A DNA stretch of 64,000 nt, taken from NCBI GenBank assembly GCA_024233215.1, contig JACKPW010000002.1:372001-436000 (forward strand), read 5' to 3'. The position numbers and the translations under genes were made by a program. Below, piece by piece: positions 18,728 to 26,587 of this stretch (the first letter of the stretch is position 1; the number at the start of each line of letters is the position of its first letter). Under the pieces are notes generated by a model that saw nothing but the letters and a program-made list of their open reading frames with translations, had not been told where the DNA came from and searched no databases. This DNA comes from Verrucomicrobiales bacterium. Lineage in GTDB: Bacteria > Verrucomicrobiota > Verrucomicrobiia > Limisphaerales > J093.

Positions 18728-19476
18728 CAAGGTTACCCTCTGGTTCGATGATCACCCGTCACCATCACACAATGACTTCACCGCTCATGCATCCACACCG
18801 TCCTGAAGCGAACCGCTGCGCACGAGAGCGGAACCCACCGGCTCCGCGGAGCGCCCGTCGCGCTTTCACGCTGGTTGAACTGCTGGTTGTGATCGCCATC
18901 ATTGCCCTCTTGGCGGGCCTGCTGCTGCCTGCTTTGGGCCGGGCCAGCGCGAAAGCCCGTGACGTGGCCTGCGTGAACAATCTCCGGCAGTTGGGAATCG
19001 CCACCCGCCTCTATTCCGTCGACCACCAGGAGCGACTACCGATGGCGGAGATTCTCCCCACGATGCCGGTCAATCCCGCGAGTCCCTTGCCTCGTATCTG
19101 CGATGTCCTGAAGGCCTATGTCGGCACAACCGTGGGCACGAACCGGAACAGCGCAACGGTCTTTAGATGCCCCGCCGATGGAACGGGTCGGTTCGCCGCC
19201 GAAGGCTCAAGCTACGAATGGAATGCCGAGTTGAATGGGCGTCGCATTGATGAAACGCGAACGGACCGCGCCTTCCTTCTGCTGCAGCCCGGGGACCCTT
19301 CGGGCGGAATCACGAACTTCGTCCTGCTGTTTCCCCCGGGAACCACTCCGCTCCTGCTCGATTACGACGGTTTTCACCCGCGCGCGTCCAAATCCGGCAA
19401 GAACGCCGTCTTCATGGACGGACACGTGGCGCCGCTGGAAGCCACGGGCGAGGCCTCCAATCCGGAACCTCTCTGA
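18724..19476 (+). CDS. Type II secretion/pseudopilin-like protein (prepilin N-terminal methylation, DUF1559-like)
   Basis: A 250-residue protein with a long basic leader and a class III signal: RRA-FTLVELLVVIAIIALLAG, with peptidase cleavage expected after Ala47 and the conserved Glu5 of the mature protein at residue 52. Such proteins are very numerous in Verrucomicrobia and Planctomycetes and have a C-terminal domain ending in an FMDGHV motif, seen here as VFMDGHVAPLE near residue 235. The function in these phyla is unknown. The ATG at 18724 overlaps the preceding stop; the ATGs at residues 9, 17 and 22 are alternative starts giving a shorter leader. No pilus-assembly genes are nearby. Confidence 0.85.
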   Translation: MTRLPSGSMITRHHHTMTSPLMHPHRPEANRCARERNPPAPRSARRAFTLVELLVVIAIIALLAGLLLPALGRASAKARDVACVNNLRQLGIATRLYSVDHQERLPMAEILPTMPVNPASPLPRICDVLKAYVGTTVGTNRNSATVFRCPADGTGRFAAEGSSYEWNAELNGRRIDETRTDRAFLLLQPGDPSGGITNFVLLFPPGTTPLLLDYDGFHPRASKSGKNAVFMDGHVAPLEATGEASNPEPL

Positions 19477-19582
19477 CAAAACACCGGAACGAAGTAGAGG
19501 GGGCCGAGTTCTGGCCTCAGCGGTCTTGGGTTGGTCCGCTTGAGTGCGGGACCTCGGACGGGTTTTTCCGGCAACCATCCGG

Positions 19583-20370
19583 CTACTTTTCCGTCGGCAG
19601 ATCGAGGGTGAAGGTGCTGCCCTGGCCCGGCTCGCTGGCGACCTCGAGACGGCCTTGATGCGCCTCGACAATCGCCTTGCTGATTGCCAAACCCAGACCG
19701 GTCCGGCCTTCCGCCCGTGCCCGTGAGGGATCCGCCCGGTAAAGCGGTCGAAGACGAGCGGCAGCTTCTCAGGCAGATGCCTGGGCCCGTATCCGTCACC
19801 TAATCGGGCCACGCCCTCGGCGATGGCGGTGACCACCGGACCTCGCCACCCTCGCGGTTGTAGTGAATCGCGTTGGTGAGGAGGTTGATCACCACCTGGC
19901 GTAGTCGGTCGGGATCGCCCGGGCGGGGCGGCTGCAGGTCCGCTTTCAGCGCGATGCCGCGTTCCCGGGCGAGCGGTCGAACAGCCTCGAGACAGCCCGT
20001 GGCGAGTTCGGCGAGATCCAGCGCCTCCGGCTGCATCGGTTCCTGGCCGGTATCGAAACGCGCCAGTTCGAGCAGGGACTCGGTCAACCGGCGCATTTGC
20101 GGGCGGTGTCCTGGCAGGCTTGAGGGTTTCGGTATTCGGCGGGTGACCGTTCCCGGTTGAGGCGGTCTGGGTTTCAGAAAGCAGGACGGCGGTAGCGCAG
20201 TTCGTGGGAGGCGTCAGCCGTGAACCGGCGTTGCTGGTCGAAGGCGCTTTCCAGGTGGGCGAAGGTGCGGTTCAGCACGGCCAACCGGCCCATTCGCTGT
20301 CGGCTTGCGAATGGGAATGCGTTCCGCCTGATCCCGGCCTGCCAGAGGCAACGACCGGGGCGGACGGAAC
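19583..20370 (-). pseudogene. Decayed membrane sensor histidine kinase (HAMP-HisKA-HATPase)
   Basis: Reading the minus strand in changing frames recovers a classic sensor kinase. It begins with the end of a HAMP domain (AERIPI), then RLAVLNRTFAHLESAFDQQ, the H-box FTADASHELR, the segment ERSPAEYR, RRLTESLLELARFDTGQE, the N-box VVINLLTNAIHYN, the G1-box VTDTGPGI, then EGRTGLGLAISKAIVEAHQG and the terminal TFTLDLPTEK before TAG at 19583-19585. At least five single-base frame changes separate these blocks, and a short piece is missing after the H-box. The upstream membrane half is not recognisable beyond about 20370. The adjacent regulator, normally next to such kinases, is absent. It is non-functional as read. 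The intact flanking genes argue against poor sequence quality. Confidence 0.85.
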
Positions 20371-20478
20371 GAATGCAGCATGCGGACACGCTCCGTCGCT
20401 TTGGCAGGCAGGGCCGCTAGCATCTCCTCGTCCTCGGCATTTGGGTTCGCAAGCATGGTCAGATTACCATTTGATCAG

Positions 20479-20532
20479 CAATGCTGTCTCCTCAGGTTAT
20501 CCTTCACTCCTCAATGCTGTCTCCTCAGGTTA
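20479..20532. repeat. Two direct copies of a 21-bp sequence, period 33 bp
   Basis: CAATGCTGTCTCCTCAGGTTA occurs at 20479-20499 and again at 20512-20532, exactly 33 bp apart, with the intervening and following bases partly matching too. It lies between the decayed kinase and a transposase remnant in a stretch of lower GC. No gene is supported between 20371 and 20718. Confidence 0.6.
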
Positions 20533-20718
20533 CCTTTCGGTCACCAATCTGACGGACGCCACCGATGTCGTCAAGCAAGATCTTGTTAAATTTTCATAAC
20601 CACGCTAACCTGACTTCGCAGATTCGCTGGAGAAACTGAAAGAACTCGGGCCTTTCAGATTCGTAAGTAACTGGAAATCAATGAGCGGATTTCAGACTCA
20701 GGCCGAAGATGACTTGTA

Positions 20719-21060
20719 GTGCCGACCTACCCTATTCCCCGGCCCAGGGAGATTGGTAGGCTTGCCGGTCATCATTTTTTACGCTGCAGGGTTCGTCTGA
20801 AAGATGGCAAGGAACACCGTAACTGGAGCATCCTGGAAAACCGCCGAGTGCATGGCGGTCGGGTGGTCCACCGCCACGTGCTCTATCTCGGGGAAATCAA
20901 CAGCAGCCAGCGCGAAGTGTGGCGCAAGGGCATCGAGATCTTCCAGGATCCGAGGCGGACGGCGACGCCGCGGGGCGGGGCGCTTGAGAATCGCGGTGCG
21001 GAAAGAGATGGAGATGAGATCACGGACAGGGCCCTTGAACTTGGGGGCTGGCAGTACGGT
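20719..21060 (+). pseudogene. N-terminal remnant of an IS1634-type transposase
   Basis: The first 80 codons read HFLRCRVRLKDGKEHRNWS, then ENRRVHGGRVV and HVLYLGEINSSQ, a pattern matching the N-terminus of IS1634-family DDE transposases (about 550-600 aa when complete). After about residue 85 the similarity fades, and the frame ends at 21201 with no catalytic DDE region. Translation would start at the GTG at 20719. No inverted repeats or target-site duplication were found, so the element is a 5' fragment left by deletion. The region has lower GC than its surroundings, consistent with acquired DNA. Confidence 0.65.
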
Positions 21061-21213
21061 CCTGTTTCACATCCGCATCTTGGTGGAGTGCTAACCAACA
21101 CAGTAACAGTCTACACATCTGAAACTCATCACTGTATGTTGTTGACACCGAACTCACTCCTCCCACATCTTGGGACAGTTTCGAAACGGCCTTGGGGCTA
21201 AGCTGCGTGCGAA

Positions 21214-21561
21214 ATGGTCTTGCGGAACAAACAGATCACCTCGATCAGTTGGCCCGATGAGGCCCTCCTGGAAGCCGCCAAAAAGCGGGCCGCTGAGCTG
21301 GGCTTCAGCTTCAGCCAGTATGTCTGCCAAGTCATCCGGCGTGAGGTTCTCTCGGGCGGAGACTTCGTGGTCAAGGCCGGCGGTGGGGATCCACTTCAGG
21401 ACGCCTTGGTGAGGCAGATCGTGGAGCAACAAGTTGCCGCCGTCCTGAACGAAGGGCCGCGGCCACCAACAGGAGGCGATGGGCCACCCGCTCCAACCGC
21501 TCCGCCACCACCCTCCGCGGTTCGTCGGCGGACCAGGTATCGCAAGCCATCCCACAACTAG
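21214..21561 (+). CDS. Small protein with ribbon-helix-helix-like N-terminus
   Basis: A 115-residue protein I do not recognise by family. The N-terminal half (ITSISWPDEALLEAAKKRAAELGFSFSQYV) has the strand-helix-helix spacing of CopG/MetJ-type DNA-binding proteins. The C-terminal half is rich in Pro, Gly and Arg and looks disordered. It lies just after the transposase remnant and could be a plasmid- or island-type regulator. No partner gene overlaps it. It may be real but small, and the evidence is limited to the fold-like pattern and the ATG start. Confidence 0.5.
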   Translation: MVLRNKQITSISWPDEALLEAAKKRAAELGFSFSQYVCQVIRREVLSGGDFVVKAGGGDPLQDALVRQIVEQQVAAVLNEGPRPPTGGDGPPAPTAPPPPSAVRRRTRYRKPSHN

Positions 21562-22194
21562 AGGACCGTTGCTTCATAGTCACTTGTCCCTTTTGCTGGT
21601 GGGAGGGGGAGCATCAATCACAGGAGACGATGAATCCCCGACCGTGGCCAGCCCGAGCGATCCACGAGCCTGCGACGCGACCCCCGACAACGTCCAAGAC
21701 GCCGGAAGAGATGAGAGAGGATGCCGGCAACCAGTCATGACTGCTCTGTTCTTAGCACGCTTTCAGAAGGAGTGTAAATTCACAAGTCACCCTAAAACAG
21801 GCTGTACTCATAGAGTTGTATGATGGTCTTAAGGCTCCCATGACAACCCCTCCATGCTCTGCATGACTCGACCCGCAGGATCGGCGGACGCCTGTAAAGG
21901 GGGCGTAGAGCGGTCGGTTCTTGATATTGTCCTATGTGGCCGGATCGAAGACCGTCCGGATGGTGGGCTGAAGGCTCAGGGTGGAGTGCACGGGGGATGT
22001 TGATCAGGCCATGCCGGGGCGCCAGCCGGCTGATGTTTCGCCGTGGGTGAAGGCGGTCATGGGGGATTCCGGGACTGAGGCTCGAAGCCGGGGAGAGGGC
22101 CACCGGGACGGCCCATCTGATTCGGACGGGAGGGGGCTTCCGGGGGTGGAGCAGGCGTGGGCCGCCGGGTGTCTTTCTCCTGTAACCTGAGCGA
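21562..22194. other. Long intergenic stretch, nothing recognised
   Basis: About 630 bp with no supported gene on either strand. The long minus-strand open frame running across it from 23687 is a shadow of the DUF4956 and VTC genes. Base composition is lower in GC at 21560-21900 than in the surrounding genes, suggesting remnants of the decayed insertion region. Confidence 0.45.
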
Positions 22195-22211
22195 CTTAAT
22201 GTTGCCTTAAT
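22195..22211 (+). promoter_or_regulatory. Pho-box-like direct repeat upstream of the polyphosphate cluster
   Basis: CTTAATG-TTGC-CTTAATC at 22195-22212 is two near-identical 7-bp units with an 11-bp period, the geometry of PhoB/PhoP binding sites. It lies 76 bp before the DUF4956 start, whose operon includes a polyphosphate polymerase, so phosphate control is plausible. The consensus of this phylum is unknown to me, and chance occurrence is possible. Confidence 0.35.
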
Positions 22212-22286
22212 CCGGCATGTGCCAAGTTGCGCGCATGAACGAACGGGTTCGGGCCCCGGGCCGGAACCGAAAGACCAACTGAGCCA

Positions 22287-22979
22287 ATGCAACTGCAACT
22301 CCAACAAAACCTCACTGAACTGTTCTGGAACCCCGTCACGGTGGAATCGCTGCCGGGCTTCGTGTTGAGCCTCGTCACCGCCGCCGTGCTCGGCGGGTTG
22401 CTGGGGCGGGCGTATGTCTGGTTCGGCACGTCGCTGTCGAACCGGCGCCTGTTCGCGCGGAACTTCCTGCTCCTCACGGTGACGACCACCCTCATTATCA
22501 GCATCGTGAAATCCTCGCTGGCCCTTTCGCTGGGGTTGGTGGGTGCGCTGTCCATCGTGCGCTTCCGGGCGGCGATCAAGGAGCCGGAGGAGCTGGCCTT
22601 TCTTTTTCTGGCAATCTCGGTCGGGCTCGGCCTGGGTGCGGGACAGGGGTTGGTGACCGTGGTGGCGCTGGTGGTCATTCTGGGTCTCATTGCCCTGCGC
22701 AGCCTGTTTCGCACCAAGTCCGATCCGGCGAACCTCTACCTGACGGTCAACAGTCCGGCCCCCGGCAAGCTGACCACCGGCCAGATTCTCGAAGCGCTCG
22801 CCGGAGCGGGAGCGCGGGCGAGCTTGAAGCGCTTTGACGATGGACCGGAGGTGCTTCGGGCCTCGTTCCGGGTGGACTTCAGCGACCCCGGCCGTCTCGA
22901 ACAGTTCAGTCGGAAGATGCGCGAACTCAGTCCCGCCGTGGAAATCACCTGTCTCGAAGACGGCGGCTTGAACCACTAG
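22287..22979 (+). CDS. DUF4956 membrane protein
   Basis: A 230-residue protein: an N-terminal membrane domain with hydrophobic helices at about 22-42, 57-75, and two more between 85 and 135, then a soluble C-terminal domain of about 90 residues with a ferredoxin-like alternation (LYLTVNSPAPG... VLRASFRVDF...). The conserved SIVRFRAAIKEPEELAFLFLAI block is the hallmark of the DUF4956 family. The family is repeatedly encoded next to VTC-domain polyphosphate polymerases and CotH kinases, as here; its biochemical role is unknown. The gap to the VTC gene is only 15 bp, so they form an operon. Confidence 0.9.
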   Translation: MQLQLQQNLTELFWNPVTVESLPGFVLSLVTAAVLGGLLGRAYVWFGTSLSNRRLFARNFLLLTVTTTLIISIVKSSLALSLGLVGALSIVRFRAAIKEPEELAFLFLAISVGLGLGAGQGLVTVVALVVILGLIALRSLFRTKSDPANLYLTVNSPAPGKLTTGQILEALAGAGARASLKRFDDGPEVLRASFRVDFSDPGRLEQFSRKMRELSPAVEITCLEDGGLNH

Positions 22980-22994
22980 CCTGGAGACCACCCC

Positions 22995-23663
22995 ATGCGC
23001 TACGAACGCAAGCTCCTGCCGGGCGACCGGCCCCTGCCGGAGGTGCTGGGTATCATCCGGCGGCATCCTGCGGGCTTTCGCGAGGTCTATCCGGCCCGCT
23101 GGGTGAACAACCTCTATCTCGATTCGCCGGCGCTGGGGGACTACCACGACCACGTCACCGGTTTGCCGGAGCGGAGCAAGTGTCGCATTCGGTGGTACGG
23201 TTCCCTGCACGGTTCGGTGGAGGCACCGCGGTTCGAGTGGAAGTTCAAGCAGGGCGCGGTCAGCGGAAAGCGGGCGCATCCGCTGCCACCGCTCGAACTG
23301 AACGGGGGCATCGATGACTCCATGCTCCGCCGGATGATCAATGGCGCCGCGGCGAAGAACCCGTTGCAGGATCGTCTCGACGCCCGGCAACCCAGCCTCG
23401 TCAACCGCTATCGACGCCACTACTTCGAAAGCGCAGACGGGGCCATCCGGCTGACGGTCGACTCCGACCTCGGCTTCTTCAGCCCGGATCGAACTGCGGA
23501 CTCGGCGATGATTCCGGCCCCGCGGGATTCCCGGGTGGTCATTGAACTCAAGTACCACCCGGAAGCTGCCGGGCGGGCTGCCAAGATTGCGAGCGAGTTT
23601 CCGTGGCGCCTCGCTCGATGTTCCAAGTACGTGCTTGGCATCGAAGCCACGCATCGCACCTAA
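22995..23663 (+). CDS. VTC-domain polyphosphate polymerase-like protein
   Basis: A 222-residue protein of the VTC (vacuolar transporter chaperone) triphosphate-tunnel fold. It begins with RYERKLL, the ExK-type start of a tunnel domain. It then shows VNNLYLDSP, RSKCRIRWYG (basic residues lining the tunnel), EWKFKQG, RYRRHYFES, RLTVDSDLG and VVIELKYHPEA, the alternating charged strands that bind triphosphate and metal in CYTH/VTC proteins. In yeast, Vtc4 makes polyphosphate from ATP; bacterial members lie with DUF4956 and CotH genes and their product is untested. A GGAGA ribosome site precedes the ATG. An intergenic inverted-repeat element starts directly after the stop. Confidence 0.85.
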   Translation: MRYERKLLPGDRPLPEVLGIIRRHPAGFREVYPARWVNNLYLDSPALGDYHDHVTGLPERSKCRIRWYGSLHGSVEAPRFEWKFKQGAVSGKRAHPLPPLELNGGIDDSMLRRMINGAAAKNPLQDRLDARQPSLVNRYRRHYFESADGAIRLTVDSDLGFFSPDRTADSAMIPAPRDSRVVIELKYHPEAAGRAAKIASEFPWRLARCSKYVLGIEATHRT

Positions 23664-23866
23664 GCCGTATCGATTCAATGGAACCACGAATCACACGAAT
23701 CACACGAAAGAGAGGGGAGGCGAGCCTTGGGCCTGCGCCGTTCTCACTGGAAGGCCGGCACGGTCACCGACAACAGGCCGCGGTGGAGGCGGCTCAAAGC
23801 GGTCCTCTGTCCTTGTTTTCGTGGAATTCGTGTATTTCGTGGTTGCCTTCACTCCGTGGATACGGC
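23664..23866. repeat. Intergenic element A with terminal inverted repeats
   Basis: A 203-bp element. The outer ends are GCCGTATC at 23664-23671 and GATACGGC at 23859-23866, perfect inverted copies. Inside these come AACCACGAATCACACGAA and, at the other end, TTCGTGTATTTCGTGGTT, which is complementary. The element starts at the first base after the VTC stop codon. Element D (40622-40836) has the same ends but a different interior. Confidence 0.75.
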
Positions 23867-23896
23867 TGAGCCCGCCAACCATTCCAATCGCAAACC

Positions 23897-26437
23897 ATGA
23901 GACCTTCCCCTTCGAATTCTCCCCGTGCCCTGCTTCCCGCCCTGGCCTTCGGGGCCACGGCGATCGCTGTGGTGTTGACCGTGATTGTTGCCATTCAGAA
24001 GTCACCGGCCAAAACCGGGACACCCACCGACCGGGCGGACGCCGGCCCGGGCGGCTTTGGAGGCGGTGGTCAGCCGGGCTTCGGTGGTCCATCCGGGTTT
24101 GGTCCGGGGGGGCCGGGGGGAGGAATGGGTGGACCCGGGGGGGGCTTCCCCGGTGGACCCGGTGGGCCTGGCGGAATGGGCGGGCCGGGTGGCGGTGGGC
24201 CCGGCGGCCCCATGGGAGCCGGGCGGGAACCCACAGAGTTGCTGAAGCAATTCGACGCCGACAGCAACGGGTGGCTTGACGCCACGGAGCGCAAGGCGGC
24301 CCTCGCGCATCTGACCGAACAGGGCGGCAATCGGGGGCCTGGTGGTGCGCGCGGTCCCCGGGGTGGCGGCGGCTTCCCTGGTTTTCCCGGAGGGCCGGGC
24401 TTCGGGGGCATGGGGGGCAGGGAGACCGGCACTCCCGAACCCGGACGGAAGCTCTCGCCGGCGGAGGTGGCGAAGTACCCGGACGCGCCGCTTTACGATC
24501 CGTTCACGCTGCGGACGTTGTTCCTTGAGTTCGATACCGATGATTGGGAAAGCGAGATGGAGCAGTTCCATGGGACGGACGTCGACGTGCCGGCGACCCT
24601 CGAGGTGGATGGCGAGACCTTTCGCCACGTGGGCGTTCGGTTCCGCGGGAACACGTCCTACATGATGGCGGGTACGGGCCGCAAACGACCGTTGAACCTG
24701 ACCCTGGACGAAGTGCATCCCCAGCAGGAACTCCACGGCTATCGCACGTTGAACCTCCTGAACGCCCACGAGGATCCGACCTTTCTCCGCTCGGTGCTCT
24801 TCTATGACATCGCAAGGAAGTACATCCCGGCGCCGCGGGCGAACTTCGTCCGCCTCGTGATCAACGGCGAAAGCTGGGGCATCTACGTCAACGTGCAGCA
24901 GTTCGACCCGGTGTTCACCACCGAGTTTTTCGGCACGCCGAAGGGAGCCCGGTGGAAAGTGCCCGGCAGTCCGGGGGGGCAGGGGGGCTTCGCCTATCTG
25001 GGGGACGACCTTGCCCCCTACCGACAGATCTATGAGCTGAAGTCCAAGGAGGATCCCAAGGCCTGGGTGGGACTGATCCTGCTCTGCCAGACGTTGAACG
25101 AGACTTCCTCGGGACTTCTGGAAAGCGCGCTCAATCCGATTCTCGACGTGGATGGCGTGCTCAAGTTTCTCGCGCTCGACAATGTCCTGGCGAACAACGA
25201 CGGCTTCTGGGTTCGGGCAAGCGACTACAGCATCTATCAGGACGTTCACGGCAAGTTCCGTCTCCTGCCCTACGATGCGAACGAGACCTTCGCCATCGGT
25301 GGTGGCGGGCCTCCGGGGGGCGGGCCGGGACGAGGGGGACCGGGGGGATTCGGCCCCGGGGGTGGTGGCCCCGGCAACTTCGGTCCCGGTGGGGGTGGAC
25401 CGGGCGGGTTTGGGCCCGGGACAATCCTGGGACCGCTTCTGTCGCGACAGGTGGATGCAAACGGCGACGGGAAGGTCGATCGCGCGGAGCTTGTTTCGCT
25501 CGCGGATCGGTGGTTTGAGCAGGCCGGCGTGGAAACGGCCAGTCCGCTTGATCGCGACCGGTTCGTGGAGGTTCTGAATGCCTGGCACAACGCGACCCGG
25601 CAGGAGGACGGGGCTCCGGCGGCACAAGGATTTGGAGGCCCGCCAATGATGGGGGGGCAAGGCAACTTCTCCCCGATGATGAGACTCGGCACCGAACTGT
25701 TCATGGTGGTGGACAGCGATCGGGACGGCTCGCTGAATCACGAGCAACTGCAGGCCTGGTTGGGGCAGTGGTTCGATGAGTCGGACGGAGAGAAGAGCGG
25801 TGCGCTGACCGAGAGCGCCCTGGTCACTGGATTGAACCAGCTCATGCCGGGCCCGGGCCTTGGTGGCCGTGGACAACGGCAGGGCAACAACCGCCAGAAC
25901 TCCATGATGGCCGGAGGAGCCCGTCAACCCGGGGGAATCATGAACGGCCCCGGCGGCATGATGGGTGGCCCCGGCGGCATGCGGGGGCCTGGCGGAATGG
26001 GCGGTCCCGGTGGGGGACCTGGCATGGGGCCGGGCGGAGGTGGCGCCCAACTGGATCCGCTGATCTCGGCGACTGATACCCGGCGTCCGATGGCCTCGAA
26101 ACTACTGGCGGTGCCGGAGCTGCGCGCGCGTTACCTGAGCTACGTCCGGGACATCGCCGAGAACTGGCTGGATTGGGAAAAGATGGAGCCGGTGGTGGCG
26201 CGCTATCGGTCGCTCATCGAGGAGGACGTCAAGGCCGACAACCGCAAGCTTGATTCCACCGAGGAGTTCTTCGCCGGCATCGAAGGCGGGCAGGGGGAGA
26301 ACGCATCCACGGGCGCCGCAGGCGAATCCACCGCGAACGCACGCAGCCTGCGGAGCTTCTTCGACCAACGACGCGCCTTTCTGTTGGAGCACGCCGAGGT
26401 GAAGGCCGCGGCACCGCTTCGGGAGTCCCGAGAGTAA
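23897..26437 (+). CDS. CotH-like kinase with EF-hands and Gly-rich repeats
   Basis: An 846-residue exported or membrane-anchored protein. Residues 11-32 form one hydrophobic segment. Gly/Pro-rich collagen-like stretches (GGPGG) follow at about 52-112, 150-180, 470-515 and 680-715. EF-hand loops occur at about 120 (DADSNGWLDATE), 520 (DANGDGKVDRAE) and 610 (DSDRDGSLNHEQ). The CotH domain covers about 195-470 and resumes after 730, with VRFRGNTSYM, LNLLNAHED, LALDNVLANNDG and LLPYDANETF. The ATP- and metal-binding acidic residues should lie in the last two motifs. In B. subtilis CotH phosphorylates spore-coat proteins; here the substrate is unknown. The Ca-loops and Gly linkers inserted inside the CotH domain are unusual. 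It follows the DUF4956-VTC pair. Confidence 0.87.
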   Translation: MRPSPSNSPRALLPALAFGATAIAVVLTVIVAIQKSPAKTGTPTDRADAGPGGFGGGGQPGFGGPSGFGPGGPGGGMGGPGGGFPGGPGGPGGMGGPGGGGPGGPMGAGREPTELLKQFDADSNGWLDATERKAALAHLTEQGGNRGPGGARGPRGGGGFPGFPGGPGFGGMGGRETGTPEPGRKLSPAEVAKYPDAPLYDPFTLRTLFLEFDTDDWESEMEQFHGTDVDVPATLEVDGETFRHVGVRFRGNTSYMMAGTGRKRPLNLTLDEVHPQQELHGYRTLNLLNAHEDPTFLRSVLFYDIARKYIPAPRANFVRLVINGESWGIYVNVQQFDPVFTTEFFGTPKGARWKVPGSPGGQGGFAYLGDDLAPYRQIYELKSKEDPKAWVGLILLCQTLNETSSGLLESALNPILDVDGVLKFLALDNVLANNDGFWVRASDYSIYQDVHGKFRLLPYDANETFAIGGGGPPGGGPGRGGPGGFGPGGGGPGNFGPGGGGPGGFGPGTILGPLLSRQVDANGDGKVDRAELVSLADRWFEQAGVETASPLDRDRFVEVLNAWHNATRQEDGAPAAQGFGGPPMMGGQGNFSPMMRLGTELFMVVDSDRDGSLNHEQLQAWLGQWFDESDGEKSGALTESALVTGLNQLMPGPGLGGRGQRQGNNRQNSMMAGGARQPGGIMNGPGGMMGGPGGMRGPGGMGGPGGGPGMGPGGGGAQLDPLISATDTRRPMASKLLAVPELRARYLSYVRDIAENWLDWEKMEPVVARYRSLIEEDVKADNRKLDSTEEFFAGIEGGQGENASTGAAGESTANARSLRSFFDQRRAFLLEHAEVKAAAPLRESRE

Positions 26438-26587
26438 CCCGAGGGAGATTGCTTCATGAAAAGCCACCTGTCGCAAACGCGCATGCAATGGGACCCTGAA
26501 CCCTCCTTGGAGGGACGAGCTCCGCGAGTCCCTGGAATCAAGTCAGGGCCTCGTGTAACCCGGCCCTCCGTTGGCGGTTGTCGGTTC

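Noticed and set aside
21792..23687. A 631-codon minus-strand open frame
   Set aside because: It is the antisense of the DUF4956 and VTC genes, which have clear family motifs; the antisense protein has none.
24002..26050. A 682-codon minus-strand open frame
   Set aside because: It mirrors the Gly/Pro-rich CotH gene, whose GC-rich codons leave long antisense frames open.
26480..26510. ATGCAATGGGACCCTGAACC, also near 45079 as ATGCAATGGGACCTGGAACC
   Set aside because: Two short copies only, no inverted ends and no structure; too little to call an element.
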